Shown here in pieces: positions 8,872 to 17,695 of a DNA stretch of 64,000 nucleotides; position 1 is the stretch's first letter, and each line of letters starts with the position of its first letter. The notes under the pieces were generated by a model. It saw nothing but the letters and a program-made list of their open reading frames with translations. It was not told the DNA's origin and did no database searches. Source of the DNA: Prochlorococcus sp. MIT 1341. GTDB taxonomy: Bacteria; Cyanobacteriota; Cyanobacteriia; PCC-6307; Cyanobiaceae. The stretch is from NCBI RefSeq assembly GCF_034092415.1, contig NZ_CP139304.1, positions 62,001-126,000 of the forward strand. The letters are read 5' to 3'. A program made the translations under genes and the position numbers.

Positions 8872-8949
8872 GATGTTCAATTGTTTCTTCATATACATTT
8901 AGTCTGATGTTGGGAAATGTATCTAGTCCTTTCTGAACTCTTTTGAGTT

Positions 8950-10719
8950 TTATTTACTTTCATTGGTTGAAACAACCTTATCAAGCTGCTTTACGGCTTG
9001 TTCTCTTTCCCAAAGATTTTTGTATGGACCCTCTTTTAAGATAAGGCTGCTGTGCACTCCTTCTTGAACAAGCTTCCCATTGTCGAGTACGAGAATGCGG
9101 TCGCAAGCAGCAGCAGCCGACAACTGGTGGCTAATCATAATTACTGTTCTATTTTTTTGACTTCTAATTGATTCGAGTATTCCTGAGGCTGTTTTGTTGT
9201 CAACACTTGCTAGTGCATCGTCTAGGACTATGACTGGAGATGGTATTAATAAAGCTCTTCCTAAGGCAGTCCTTTGGCGCTGACCTCCACTAAGAGTTAT
9301 GCCTCTTTCTCCTACAAGTGTGTTGAAACCATCGGGAAACCCATTTACATCATCAATTAAATAGGCTTCTTGGGCTGACTTTTTAACTTGTTTTATAGAA
9401 GCTTGAGGGCTTCCATATTTAATATTGTCAGCCAGGGTACTTGTAAATAAATAGCCTTCTTGGGGTACAAGGGAAATATTTTTTCTTAGGTCATTTAGAG
9501 AGAGTTCATTTATATCATGCCCATCAAGGAATAGTTGGTTATTTGGGATGCTCACCATGCGACCTAGAACTCTTGCAAGTGTTGTCTTGCCACATCCCAC
9601 TGGTCCAACTAATCCAATCAGTTCTCCAGGCTCAATGCTGAAACTTATATTGGATAGGATCTCCCTTTTGCTATCTGGATATTGCACAGTGAGTCCACGG
9701 GCTTCAAGGCGACCTTTTATTTTCGTTTTTAGTGAAATTGCTTTTTGACTATCTCGAATAAGGGGTTCCCTTTGAAGAAGTTCTTCAACTCTTTGAAGAC
9801 TTACTTGTCCTACTTGGAAGGTGTTTAGTGTAAAACCCAAAAGTGCTGTTGGAAAAACAAGCCTTTCTACATAAAGGATGAGAGCAATAAGCCCTCCAAT
9901 AGTCAGACTACCTTGTTGAAGTTTTGAGCTCCCAATTGCAATGATTAGGAGTAGAGAGATTGATGAGATTCCTTGCAAAAGAGGAAAAAGGGTGCTTGCT
10001 GTTCGCGCAACATTGATCGCTGAGTCTCTATAGGCTTTGTTTTTTTTAGAGAAAGCATTCTGCTCAAAATTTTCTTGGCCATAAATTTTTATGGCGCTTA
10101 TTCCCGAGAGATCCTCTTGTATTAGTTCGCTTAGGTCTGCAAGCGTTTCTTGTTGACGTCTTCGTTGTTTTACCATTCTTCCTCCGAAGAGACTTACTGT
10201 CCCAAGCATGAGGGGGTAAAGAGATATTGCTGCAGCAGTTAGCCAAGGATCAATGGCTAGCATCGCTGGAAGAGTAAATGAGTAGGCGAGAATCGTATTG
10301 GTTAGACTAAGAATGGTGAAACCCAGAAGCCTTCGTATATTTTCCACATCGCTTGTTGCTCTGCTAATTACTTCACCACTTCCGATTTTCTGTACCCAGC
10401 CAGGTTCTTGTGTGAGCATGTGATCAAATAATTTTTGGCGCACTTCCACTTCCACTTGGCGACCAACACCAAAAACAAGTTGTCTAGAGATAAGCCTTAC
10501 TACTGCCATGCTGCTGGCTAGCAGCACAATCCACCAAGCTTTATTTATAAGATATTTTATTTCAAAACCTTCTTGCAAGTTGTCGACTAAGCCCCTAATT
10601 TCCATTGGGATGGTTACGCTTAGAATGTTCACTAAGACAAGAGCCAAGGCTCCTAATAGGATTTTTTTTCGATGAGGTTTTAGATAACGGTAGATAAGAT
10701 CAAAGCGAAATCCTTTCAT
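8950..10719 (-). CDS. ABC exporter, fused membrane and ATPase domains (MsbA/multidrug type)
   Basis: A 589-residue half-transporter. Six membrane helices occupy roughly residues 1-320, with the type-1 exporter signature GSGEVISRATSDVENIRR near residue 110. The nucleotide-binding domain follows: Walker A GPVGCGKTT (Lys378), signature LSGGQRQR (about 477-484), Walker B VIVLDDALASVD and switch His in ISHQLS. It would work as a homodimer, flipping a lipid or exporting a hydrophobic compound; the substrate is unknown. It appears as a single gene with its own upstream region next to the divergent DUF3288 gene. Confidence 0.93.
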   Translation of the reverse strand: MKGFRFDLIYRYLKPHRKKILLGALALVLVNILSVTIPMEIRGLVDNLQEGFEIKYLINKAWWIVLLASSMAVVRLISRQLVFGVGRQVEVEVRQKLFDHMLTQEPGWVQKIGSGEVISRATSDVENIRRLLGFTILSLTNTILAYSFTLPAMLAIDPWLTAAAISLYPLMLGTVSLFGGRMVKQRRRQQETLADLSELIQEDLSGISAIKIYGQENFEQNAFSKKNKAYRDSAINVARTASTLFPLLQGISSISLLLIIAIGSSKLQQGSLTIGGLIALILYVERLVFPTALLGFTLNTFQVGQVSLQRVEELLQREPLIRDSQKAISLKTKIKGRLEARGLTVQYPDSKREILSNISFSIEPGELIGLVGPVGCGKTTLARVLGRMVSIPNNQLFLDGHDINELSLNDLRKNISLVPQEGYLFTSTLADNIKYGSPQASIKQVKKSAQEAYLIDDVNGFPDGFNTLVGERGITLSGGQRQRTALGRALLIPSPVIVLDDALASVDNKTASGILESIRSQKNRTVIMISHQLSAAAACDRILVLDNGKLVQEGVHSSLILKEGPYKNLWEREQAVKQLDKVVSTNESK

Positions 10720-10790
10720 GCTTTTGTTTGGTTGGTAATGAAATTCTTAAATGGTTTTGAGTTTTCAATGGCCTTTTTGGGGCTGATTCA

Positions 10791-11114
10791 ATGAGCGGTT
10801 TGCAGGGTCAGCATGAACAGAGTCATCCTCTTTATAAGGTAGACAGGGATCTTGTTGACAGACTTTTAGCAAAGCAATCACCTAGTGAAGAGGATTTGGT
10901 TGATTTGGCTAGACTTTTGATCCGTTTTGATGGGTTTCCTGGAGCGATTGATCTTCAGGAAGATATGAATAAGACATTAAATCTTTGGGGCCTTGATCGC
11001 GATTCTTTAAATGAAAGAGTTCGAAAGGTTTGGGCTAAGGGTTATAGACCTGGCAAGTCATCTGGGGATTCAGTTGGCTCAGGCTTTGATACTGCTGATG
11101 ATGGAGTTAGTTGA
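10791..11114 (+). CDS. DUF3288 family protein
   Basis: 107 residues matching the cyanobacterial DUF3288 layout. It has the N-terminal HPLYKVDRDLVDRLLAKQ, then the central LARLLIRFDGFPGAIDLQEDM with its invariant-looking FPGA block, and a C-terminal LNLWGLDRDSLNERVRKVW. The tail after residue 88 is Gly/Ser/Asp-rich and looks disordered. Function is unknown; it has no membrane segment. The ATG at 10791 gives the family N-terminus. A strong terminator hairpin follows at 11193-11222. Confidence 0.85.
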   Translation: MSGLQGQHEQSHPLYKVDRDLVDRLLAKQSPSEEDLVDLARLLIRFDGFPGAIDLQEDMNKTLNLWGLDRDSLNERVRKVWAKGYRPGKSSGDSVGSGFDTADDGVS

Positions 11115-11192
11115 TTCGGAATTGATAGGTGTTTACTAACCTCGCCACAGGCTTGTTTTTAAGGGATAGTGGATAATGTCCCCATCACCAGG

Positions 11193-11222
11193 CCCGGAGT
11201 GCGATGCACCCGGGTTTTTTTT
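11193..11222 (+). terminator. Rho-independent terminator between DUF3288 and trpD
   Basis: Arms CCCGG(A)GTGC (11193-11202, one bulged A) and GCACCCGGG (11206-11214) close a 3-base loop. They are followed by eight T residues at 11215-11222. This is the strongest canonical intrinsic terminator noticed in the window. The first in-frame ATG of the trpD frame (11204) falls inside the loop and right arm, so trpD must start later. The hairpin ends 8 bases before the ATG at 11231, so it may act as a leader attenuator as well as ending the upstream gene. Confidence 0.85.
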
Positions 11223-11230
11223 CTGATCCG

Positions 11231-12262
11231 ATGACCTATTCCTCAGTTTCTTTTCCCATCACACTTGAACACTTGATTTCAGGACAGAATCTTTCTGAAT
11301 TCGAGGCGTCTAGTGTCATGAATGCCTGGCTCAAGGAGCAATTAAGTCCTGTTCAGACTGGCGCAATGCTTGTAGCTCTGAGAATGAAAGGATTAACAGG
11401 AGAGGAGCTTGCAGCGATGGCTAGAGTTTTACAGAATGCTTGTCCCTTGCCCTGTGAAATCCCCAAAATCGACATGGTTGACACATGTGGAACAGGGGGT
11501 GATGGAGCGAATACTTTTAATATTTCCACTGCCGTAGCTTTTACGGCGGCTGCTTGTGGGGTTAACGTTGCAAAACATGGAAATCGCAGTGCCAGTGGAA
11601 AAGTTGGCTCTGCTGATGTGCTCGAAGGCCTAGGGCTTCATCTAAAGGCCCCTCTTTCAAAGGTTGTGGAAGCTCTTCCTCAAACTGGTGTTACTTTCCT
11701 TTTTGCCCCTGCTTGGCATCCTGCCTTGGTTAATCTGGCCCCATTGAGAAAAAATCTTGGGATTAGAACTGTTTTTAATTTATTAGGGCCATTGGTTAAT
11801 CCCTTAAGACCAGCTTCGCAAGTGCTTGGGGTCGCTCGAGAAGAATTGTTGGATCCTATGGCAGAAGCACTTAATAGATTAGGTCTTAGGCGAGCGGTTG
11901 TTGTTCACGGTGCTGGGGGTATTGATGAAGCTTCTTTGGCTGGCCCAAATCATCTACGTTTGCTAGACGGAGGCATTGTCAAGAAACTGATGTTAGACCC
12001 TTCCGATTTAAATCTTGAGACCTTTTCCATGGAAGATCTGAAAGGAGGAGATGTTGAGACTAATAAGTACATCCTTTCTTCTATCCTTAAAGGTGCTGGT
12101 ACAGATGCACAACGAAATGTTGTTGCTTTAAATACTTCTTTAGTGCTTTGGGCAGCCAGGCTTCAGGATGACTTTCAAGAAGGTTTTGAGATCGCTAAGG
12201 ATGCTCTTTCAAAAGGAACCCCTTGGAGCCGCTTTGAGCAATTACAGAAAGCACTTCTTTAG
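11231..12262 (+). CDS. trpD: Anthranilate phosphoribosyltransferase
   Basis: Second step of tryptophan synthesis: anthranilate plus PRPP to phosphoribosyl-anthranilate. From the ATG at 11231 it has 343 residues, the family length. Visible motifs are the PRPP/glycine-rich loop DTCGTGGDGANTFNIS, KHGNRSASGKVGSADVLE, NLGIRTVFNLLGPLVNP, and VVHGAGGIDEASL. The alternative ATG at 11204 would put the start codon inside a terminator hairpin and is rejected. carA follows 51 bases later on the same strand. Whether the leader hairpin regulates trpD is open; no Trp-codon leader peptide is visible. Confidence 0.95.
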   Translation: MTYSSVSFPITLEHLISGQNLSEFEASSVMNAWLKEQLSPVQTGAMLVALRMKGLTGEELAAMARVLQNACPLPCEIPKIDMVDTCGTGGDGANTFNISTAVAFTAAACGVNVAKHGNRSASGKVGSADVLEGLGLHLKAPLSKVVEALPQTGVTFLFAPAWHPALVNLAPLRKNLGIRTVFNLLGPLVNPLRPASQVLGVAREELLDPMAEALNRLGLRRAVVVHGAGGIDEASLAGPNHLRLLDGGIVKKLMLDPSDLNLETFSMEDLKGGDVETNKYILSSILKGAGTDAQRNVVALNTSLVLWAARLQDDFQEGFEIAKDALSKGTPWSRFEQLQKALL

Positions 12263-12313
12263 GATAATTACTTTGCAAGAATTTTGTCCTGAAAACTTAG
12301 TTTTTCACTACTG

Positions 12314-13453
12314 ATGAGAACTTCATCAAAACAAAATGCCTTTTTAATGCTTGCTGATGGCACCTTGTTTGAAGGTATAGCTTTTGGCCATATTGGAACT
12401 GCTCTTGGTGAGGTAGTTTTCAATACAGGAATGACTGGTTATCAAGAGGTTCTAACTGATCCAAGTTATTCGGGGCAATTGGTCTCTTTTACTTATCCAG
12501 AATTGGGAAATACAGGAGTTAACCCTGAGGATCAAGAAGCTGCCAGTCCACAGGTCAAAGGTGTTATAGCAAGGTGTGTTTCCGATACACCCAGTAGTTG
12601 GAGATGTAAGGATTCACTTCAGGATTGGCTTCGATTTCATGATGTTGTTGGGATTTGCGACCTTGACACACGAGCACTTGTAAAACACCTTCGTGAGGCT
12701 GGGGCGATGAATGGTGCAATAAGTAATGATGGATCATCGTCAAAGGAAATACTTCAGCTATTGAGAGCAGCTCCTCCAATGGAGGGGTTGAATCTTGCGC
12801 AGAAAGTCACAACAAAATCTTCGTATAAATGGAATTCAGTTTGCAATATTGAATTTGACAGAAGACTAATAATGGAAAAAACTGAGCCCTATCAGGTTGT
12901 AGCAGTTGATTTTGGAATTAAAAGATCAATCTTGGAAAGACTTGTGGCTCATGGGTGTGCGGTCACTGTTGTCCCTGCAAATTCAGCTTTGAAAGAGGTC
13001 TTGAGAGAAAAGCCCGAGGGGGTTTTTCTCTCAAATGGCCCTGGCGATCCTGCAGCAGTTACACAGGGGATTTCTCTTGCAAAAGAATTAATTCAACAAA
13101 GTAATCTTCCTGTGTTTGGGATTTGCCTTGGTCATCAGATTCTTGGTATTGCAATTGGAGGCAGTACTTTCAAACTTCCATACGGACATAGGGGCTTAAA
13201 TCATCCTTGTGGTACATCCGGAAGAGTCGAAATAACTAGTCAAAATCATGGATTTGCTTTAGATGCTGATTCCCTTCCAAAAAGCCTTGTATCGATTACG
13301 CATTTGAATTTGAATGATCGAACTGTTGCAGCAATTGCATTTCGTGACCGTCCAATTTTTGGAGTGCAGTATCACCCAGAAGCCAGTCCTGGACCGCATG
13401 ATGCGGATCATCACTTTTCTAGATTTGTAGCTCTTATGGCAGAACGTCGCTGA
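12314..13453 (+). CDS. carA: Carbamoyl-phosphate synthase small subunit (glutaminase)
   Basis: Supplies ammonia from glutamine to the large subunit CarB for carbamoyl phosphate, used in arginine and pyrimidine synthesis. The 379-residue protein has the N-terminal CPSase domain ([28 protein letters not shown]). A class I amidotransferase domain follows, with nucleophile Cys in [11 protein letters not shown] and the His/Glu pair in [11 protein letters not shown]. The oxyanion segment SNGPGDPAA is also present. The start is ATG at 12314. It is downstream of trpD and upstream of the STAS gene on the same strand; carB is not in the window. Confidence 0.96.
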   Translation: MRTSSKQNAFLMLADGTLFEGIAFGHIGTALGEVVFNTGMTGYQEVLTDPSYSGQLVSFTYPELGNTGVNPEDQEAASPQVKGVIARCVSDTPSSWRCKDSLQDWLRFHDVVGICDLDTRALVKHLREAGAMNGAISNDGSSSKEILQLLRAAPPMEGLNLAQKVTTKSSYKWNSVCNIEFDRRLIMEKTEPYQVVAVDFGIKRSILERLVAHGCAVTVVPANSALKEVLREKPEGVFLSNGPGDPAAVTQGISLAKELIQQSNLPVFGICLGHQILGIAIGGSTFKLPYGHRGLNHPCGTSGRVEITSQNHGFALDADSLPKSLVSITHLNLNDRTVAAIAFRDRPIFGVQYHPEASPGPHDADHHFSRFVALMAERR

Positions 13454-13517
13454 AGAGTGGTTTGTAGCGCTCTTAATTACTACACTTCTTGCCAATGCCT
13501 CCAGGGGGATTAATCCC

Positions 13518-13883
13518 ATAACGGAATTACAACGGTTAACAGTTTCATTGCGTGGTGGCTTTGAACGTCGTCAGGGATGTCTTCTGTTCTCTTTTACTGG
13601 TCAGCTTGATGCTTACTCTGAAAAGCAGTTCATTACTTATGTGGACGATGTATTGAGCACTAATTCGGCTCCAGTGGTAATCGATTTGAGCAAAGTTGAT
13701 TTCCTCGACTCATCTGGTTTGGGTGCATTAGTGCAGACCGCAAAACAATGCAACTTACAAAAACGTTCATTTCAGATTGTTGGAAATGCAAGAGTTGTTC
13801 AAACTGTAAAACTTGTTCGTCTTGAGGAGTTCCTTCATCTGGTAAAGGATCTGCCTACCGCATTTCGTCAATTAACAGCTTGA
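13518..13883 (+). CDS. STAS-domain anti-sigma-factor antagonist
   Basis: A SpoIIAA/RsbV-like single STAS domain. The block VVIDLSKVDFLDSSGLGAL contains the Ser (DSSG) that is phosphorylated by an anti-sigma kinase in this family. The first standard start is TTG at 13548, with no ribosome binding site. The frame stays open upstream, and a conserved-looking TELQRLTVS precedes it. A good Shine-Dalgarno (AGGGGG, 13503-13508) sits nine bases before an ATA at 13518, so I place the start there. This is inferred, and TTG 13548 (111 residues) is the conservative alternative. The gene probably works with a HATPase-type kinase such as the one at 41.1 kb. Confidence 0.85.
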   Translation: MTELQRLTVSLRGGFERRQGCLLFSFTGQLDAYSEKQFITYVDDVLSTNSAPVVIDLSKVDFLDSSGLGALVQTAKQCNLQKRSFQIVGNARVVQTVKLVRLEEFLHLVKDLPTAFRQLTA

Positions 13884-14272
13884 GTAAGTGGCTTCGGAAT
13901 AATCAGCCTTTTGGTTGTCCAGATGATTTGGGACCTTTGCAATTGGCCTGGTTGGGAGACTCAGTATGGGAATTGCATCAGAGATTGCGCCATTGTCAAA
14001 AACCCGGAAGGACAATGGATTTACACCTTTCTGTTGTTTCAGAAGTTCGTGCAGGGGCTCAGGTTTTAGCCCTTAAAAGGTTAGAACCACATTTGAATGA
14101 ATTTGAAAAGGAGCTTGTTCGACGAGGCCGTAATAAAGCCGGTAGAGGTCCTCGTAATGCGGATGCTGCCGACTATGGCAAAGCCACAGGATTTGAGACT
14201 ATGGTTGGATGGCTCTTTTTGAAGGATCCTTCGCGTCTTGCGCAGCTTTTAGACCAACTAGATGAGGCATAA
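13880..14272 (+). CDS. mrnC: Mini-ribonuclease III
   Basis: 130 residues consisting only of an RNase III catalytic fold without a dsRNA-binding domain. Family blocks are LAWLGDSVWELHQRLR, carrying the catalytic Asp, and DYGKATGFETMVGWLFL, carrying the second acidic site. Mini-III trims 23S rRNA precursors in Bacillus, and a comparable role in cyanobacterial rRNA maturation is likely. The TTG start at 13880 overlaps the stop of the STAS gene (TTGA), implying translational coupling. The next gene is an rRNA methyltransferase, which fits a ribosome-biogenesis group. Confidence 0.92.
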   Translation: MSKWLRNNQPFGCPDDLGPLQLAWLGDSVWELHQRLRHCQKPGRTMDLHLSVVSEVRAGAQVLALKRLEPHLNEFEKELVRRGRNKAGRGPRNADAADYGKATGFETMVGWLFLKDPSRLAQLLDQLDEA

Positions 14273-14299
14273 CCTCTTGTTCAATAAGTTTTTAGATCA

Positions 14300-15577
14300 A
14301 TGAGTCAAAGATCCCCTAAATATTCTGGATCCACCCGTCGCTCTGCACGTTCTGGAAGAGGGCGGAATAATGAAAATGGATCTTCATATGGGAGGAACGG
14401 AACTTCCAATAGAAGGCCATATCGCGGAGGTGATTCTTATCGCGCTAGAGATAATCAAGGGAATACTGAGTTTCCTTCAGAGTCTTCAAAAGAGAATGCA
14501 GGCAAGAAACGAAGTCAGTCTTTTCCTGAACAGCAAGGACGCGTTAGAGGTAGATCAACATCTCAAGGTAGAAATAGGAATGAAAGTTCATTTCGAGGAA
14601 AAGAAGAGGTCCGAGGAACGCGAGCCGCCTTTAGTAGAAGAACCGTTGGAAAAGGAAGAACTTTTGACGGTTCAGACTCTTTAAAGAAGGTCTCGGAGAC
14701 TCAGTTCCCTCCAGAAGTTGAAACTTTTGCTTCTAGCCCTAGAGATGATTTTCTTTGGGGAAGACATGTTACTCAGACTGCATTAGAAGCTGGTAGGCCC
14801 ATACATCGAATTTGGTGTACTTCGGAGTTGAGAAGTGCTCCAAAATTTCTTCAGCTACTAAGAGAGGCTAAGTCCTCAGGAGTTTTGGTAGAGGAAGTTA
14901 CTTGGTCTCGTTTAGCTCAATTAACTGGGGGTGCTGTCCATCAAGGCATTGTTCTGCAAACAGCAGCCACTGAAACTCTTGATTTGGCAAGTTTGATTAA
15001 AGGCTGTCAAGGATTAGGGGAGTCTCCCTTGCTTTTGGCTTTGGATGGATTAACTGATCCACAAAACTTAGGTGCAATTGTTCGTTCAGCTGAAGCCCTT
15101 GGGGCTCATGGATTGATTATTCCTCAAAGACGTAGTGCAGGATTGACTGGTTCAGTTGCAAAGGTTGCCGCTGGAGCCCTTGAGCATTTACCTGTAGCAA
15201 GGGTGGTTAATTTGAATCGATCATTGGAAGTCTTGAAGGAAGTTGGATATCGAGTGGTTGGGCTTGCAGAGGATGGAGGTCAAACTCTTTCTGAGGTTGA
15301 TTTGGAGGGTCCTTTGGTGGTTGTTACTGGCTCAGAAGAGAAGGGTCTGTCACTTTTGACTCGACGACATTGTGATCAGCTTGTTCGAATCCCATTGCGA
15401 GGCGTTACCCCTAGTTTGAATGCTTCAGTAGCAACAGCAATGTTTTTGTATGAGGTCGCTCGTAGGGGGTGGATGAAGGATTTGCAAGGACAATCTCCCT
15501 CTCCAAGAATTCAACGAGCAAAGTGTGTTGATCCAATCGCTGACATGAAAGCTGATGGAAGGGAACTACAGGAATAA
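14300..15577 (+). CDS. rlmB: 23S rRNA (guanosine-2'-O-)-methyltransferase, TrmH/RlmB type, with long disordered N-terminus
   Basis: 425 residues. Roughly the first 145 are low-complexity and rich in Arg, Gly, Ser and Asn, looking disordered and RNA-binding. The substrate-binding domain starts near DDFLWGRHVTQTALEAGRPIHRIW. The SPOUT domain follows, with motifs NLGAIVRSAEALGAHG, VVTGSEEKGLS and IPLRGVTPSLNASVATA (knot and cofactor site). Typical RlmB proteins are ~245 residues, so the size difference comes mainly from the N-terminal tail. The target is probably G2251 of 23S rRNA, by family. It lies 27 bases downstream of mini-RNase III. Confidence 0.9.
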   Translation: MSQRSPKYSGSTRRSARSGRGRNNENGSSYGRNGTSNRRPYRGGDSYRARDNQGNTEFPSESSKENAGKKRSQSFPEQQGRVRGRSTSQGRNRNESSFRGKEEVRGTRAAFSRRTVGKGRTFDGSDSLKKVSETQFPPEVETFASSPRDDFLWGRHVTQTALEAGRPIHRIWCTSELRSAPKFLQLLREAKSSGVLVEEVTWSRLAQLTGGAVHQGIVLQTAATETLDLASLIKGCQGLGESPLLLALDGLTDPQNLGAIVRSAEALGAHGLIIPQRRSAGLTGSVAKVAAGALEHLPVARVVNLNRSLEVLKEVGYRVVGLAEDGGQTLSEVDLEGPLVVVTGSEEKGLSLLTRRHCDQLVRIPLRGVTPSLNASVATAMFLYEVARRGWMKDLQGQSPSPRIQRAKCVDPIADMKADGRELQE

Positions 15578-15863
15578 GAAGGGCATGTGAAATTTCTAGA
15601 TCTTTAGAGCTGAGTCAATTTAATTTGCCTTAAATTCTTTCAAAGACAGCATTTTAATAAAAACAGTAGCTATCTTTCCTGATTTACTTAGACGAATGGT
15701 CAATTTGAATGACTATAAGAAAGGTTGGTATGAGTTTTCTTAAGTACAAAGCGAGGAAAACTTTTTATACCTAAATAGCTGATTTTGGTTATGAAATGAA
15801 GTTCTTTAATGACGAATTTTTTTGGTGAAGGCAGAATGAATAAATAACTTGCAAGCCTTATTG

Positions 15864-16097
15864 ATGAGCCCTATTTTGAGGGGGCTGCGAAGCCTAAGTA
15901 ATAGTCTTGGAATGGCTTGGTGGGCCGAAGTGGAAACAAAAAGGCCAAACGCAACTTATTGGTTTGGGCCGTTCCTTACTAAGAGGAGCCTTCATGGAAA
16001 CTTAGAGAGATTTCTGAATGATCTTTCTCAAGAGTCCCCAGAAGGACTAAATCACAGATTTGTTAGAGGTCGCCGTAGTGAACCATTGACCATTTAG
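15864..16097 (+). CDS. DUF1816 family protein
   Basis: 77 residues from ATG 15864 (or 82 from TTG 15849). The signature GMAWWAEVETKRPNATYWFGPFLTKRSL matches the small cyanobacterial DUF1816 domain, which ends in a short helix and a loop. Members sometimes accompany phycobilisome or CpcD-like proteins, but no function is established. The basic C-terminus HRFVRGRRS is unremarkable. It precedes gatA by ~55 bases. The ~270-base gap before it (15578-15848) holds only stop-rich sequence with no recognised signal. Confidence 0.8.
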   Translation: MSPILRGLRSLSNSLGMAWWAEVETKRPNATYWFGPFLTKRSLHGNLERFLNDLSQESPEGLNHRFVRGRRSEPLTI

Positions 16098-16153
16098 TCC
16101 ATAGATGAGTTAACTACTGATAGCGTCAACTTAAACATTGAAAATTTTGCCTG

Positions 16154-17614
16154 ATGACAATATCTAAATGGAGAGCAGAGCTTAAGAGAGGTGAGGTTTC
16201 AGCAAGGGAGCTTGTAGGGAAATATATTGAGCGTATATCTCAGGTTGATTCCTCAGTTCATGCTTTTTTGGATGTAACTTCAGAAAGGGCTCTATTAGAA
16301 GCCGATCGAATTGATAAAAGGCTGGCCTCTGGCGAACCCCTACCTCCTTTGGCAGGACTTCCAGTTGCGATAAAAGACAATCTATGCACAAAAGGGGTTA
16401 GGACTACTTGCTCAAGTCGCATGCTCGATAATTTTGTCCCCCCTTACGAATCAACAGTTACAGAACGGTTGTGGGAGGCAGGTGCTGTTTTGCTTGGTAA
16501 GACAAACTTGGATGAGTTTGCAATGGGTAGCTCTACTGAAACCTCAGCTTTTGGAGCCACTTCAAACCCTTGGGATTCCTCAAGAGTTCCTGGCGGGAGT
16601 TCAGGGGGAAGCGCTGCGGCTGTTGCCTCTGGCGAATGCATTGCAGCTTTAGGCTCAGATACAGGCGGCTCTATTCGTCAGCCAGCTTCTTTTTGTGGTG
16701 TTGTAGGTCTTAAGCCAACTTATGGTCGCGTGAGTCGTTGGGGTTTGATTGCTTTTGCTAGTTCACTAGATCAAGTTGGTCCTTTCACAACTTGTGTTGC
16801 TGACGCCGCTGAAATTTTAAATGTCATAGCAGGAGCTGACCATAGGGATTCGACTTGTTTAAATGTTCCTGTTCCAGATTATTGTGCTGATCTACTTAAG
16901 CCTCTAAAAGGTCTTCGCGTAGGTTTGATAAGTGAGTGTTTTGACCAGGAGGGGCTCGCCTCGAGCGTTAAAAGCTCAGTATTAGCAGCTGCAAATCAAT
17001 TGGAAGGTATTGGAGCTCAGTTGATTGATATAAGTTGCCCAAGATTTAATGATGGGATTGCAACCTATTACGTGATTGCCCCTTCAGAGGCATCCTCCAA
17101 CCTCGCTAGATATGACGGAGTGAAATACGGGCATCGTTCTGAAGGAGGAGAAACTCTTGCGGAGATGATGGCCAAGAGTCGTGCAGAGGGCTTTGGCAGC
17201 GAGGTGCAGAGGAGAATTCTTATTGGAACTTATGCACTATCTGCTGGATACGTAGATGCTTACTACAAAAAAGCTCAACAGGTCAGGACATTGATCAGAA
17301 GGGATTTTGATAATGCTTTTAAAAAGGTAGATGTTTTATTAACGCCTACGGCTCCCACAACAGCTTTTCAATCTGGTGCTCACTCAAATAATCCTTTGGC
17401 GATGTATTTATCGGATTTGCTTACTATTCCTGCCAATCTTGCAGGTTTACCTGCAATAAGTTTGCCTTGTGGCTTTGATAAAGCTGGACTTCCAATAGGC
17501 CTTCAGCTCATATCAAATGTATTAGACGAATCTCGCCTTTTGCAGGTTGCCTACCAATATGAGCAAGCTGCGGAAGTGATGAAAAATTGTCCTTCAGGTG
17601 AGTTCATTCCTTGA
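16154..17614 (+). CDS. gatA: Aspartyl/glutamyl-tRNA amidotransferase subunit A
   Basis: Glutaminase subunit of GatCAB, which converts Glu-tRNA(Gln) to Gln-tRNA(Gln), and probably Asp-tRNA(Asn) as well. It has 486 residues, the normal length. The amidase-signature triad is intact: Lys74 in VAIKDNLC, cis-Ser149 in [10 protein letters not shown], and nucleophile Ser173 in [12 protein letters not shown]. The start is ATG at 16154. gatB and gatC are not in the window, which is common in cyanobacteria where the subunits are scattered. It is followed by dnaE after ~80 bases. Confidence 0.97.
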   Translation: MTISKWRAELKRGEVSARELVGKYIERISQVDSSVHAFLDVTSERALLEADRIDKRLASGEPLPPLAGLPVAIKDNLCTKGVRTTCSSRMLDNFVPPYESTVTERLWEAGAVLLGKTNLDEFAMGSSTETSAFGATSNPWDSSRVPGGSSGGSAAAVASGECIAALGSDTGGSIRQPASFCGVVGLKPTYGRVSRWGLIAFASSLDQVGPFTTCVADAAEILNVIAGADHRDSTCLNVPVPDYCADLLKPLKGLRVGLISECFDQEGLASSVKSSVLAAANQLEGIGAQLIDISCPRFNDGIATYYVIAPSEASSNLARYDGVKYGHRSEGGETLAEMMAKSRAEGFGSEVQRRILIGTYALSAGYVDAYYKKAQQVRTLIRRDFDNAFKKVDVLLTPTAPTTAFQSGAHSNNPLAMYLSDLLTIPANLAGLPAISLPCGFDKAGLPIGLQLISNVLDESRLLQVAYQYEQAAEVMKNCPSGEFIP

Positions 17615-17633
17615 TCAGGTCAGAAATGGCAGG

Positions 17634-17650
17634 GATATAGTGTCTATATC
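17634..17650. repeat. 7-bp perfect palindrome upstream of dnaE
   Basis: GATATAG and CTATATC are separated by TGT, about 45 bases before the dnaE ATG. It could be an operator or a small hairpin. It has no T-run and no known regulator consensus, so its role is unassigned. Confidence 0.35.
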
Positions 17651-17695
17651 TTTCAATGACACCATATATTGAGTATTGGCAATATTCTGTCTCGT

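Noticed and set aside
11204-11230. ATG 11204 as trpD start
   Set aside because: The codon lies inside a strong terminator hairpin; ATG 11231 gives the standard length.
14370-14684. Plus-strand 104-codon frame inside the rlmB N-terminal region
   Set aside because: Shadow in another frame of a purine-rich low-complexity stretch.
15578-15848. Gap between rlmB and the DUF1816 gene searched for small genes
   Set aside because: Only frames of 15 codons or fewer found; nothing supportable.
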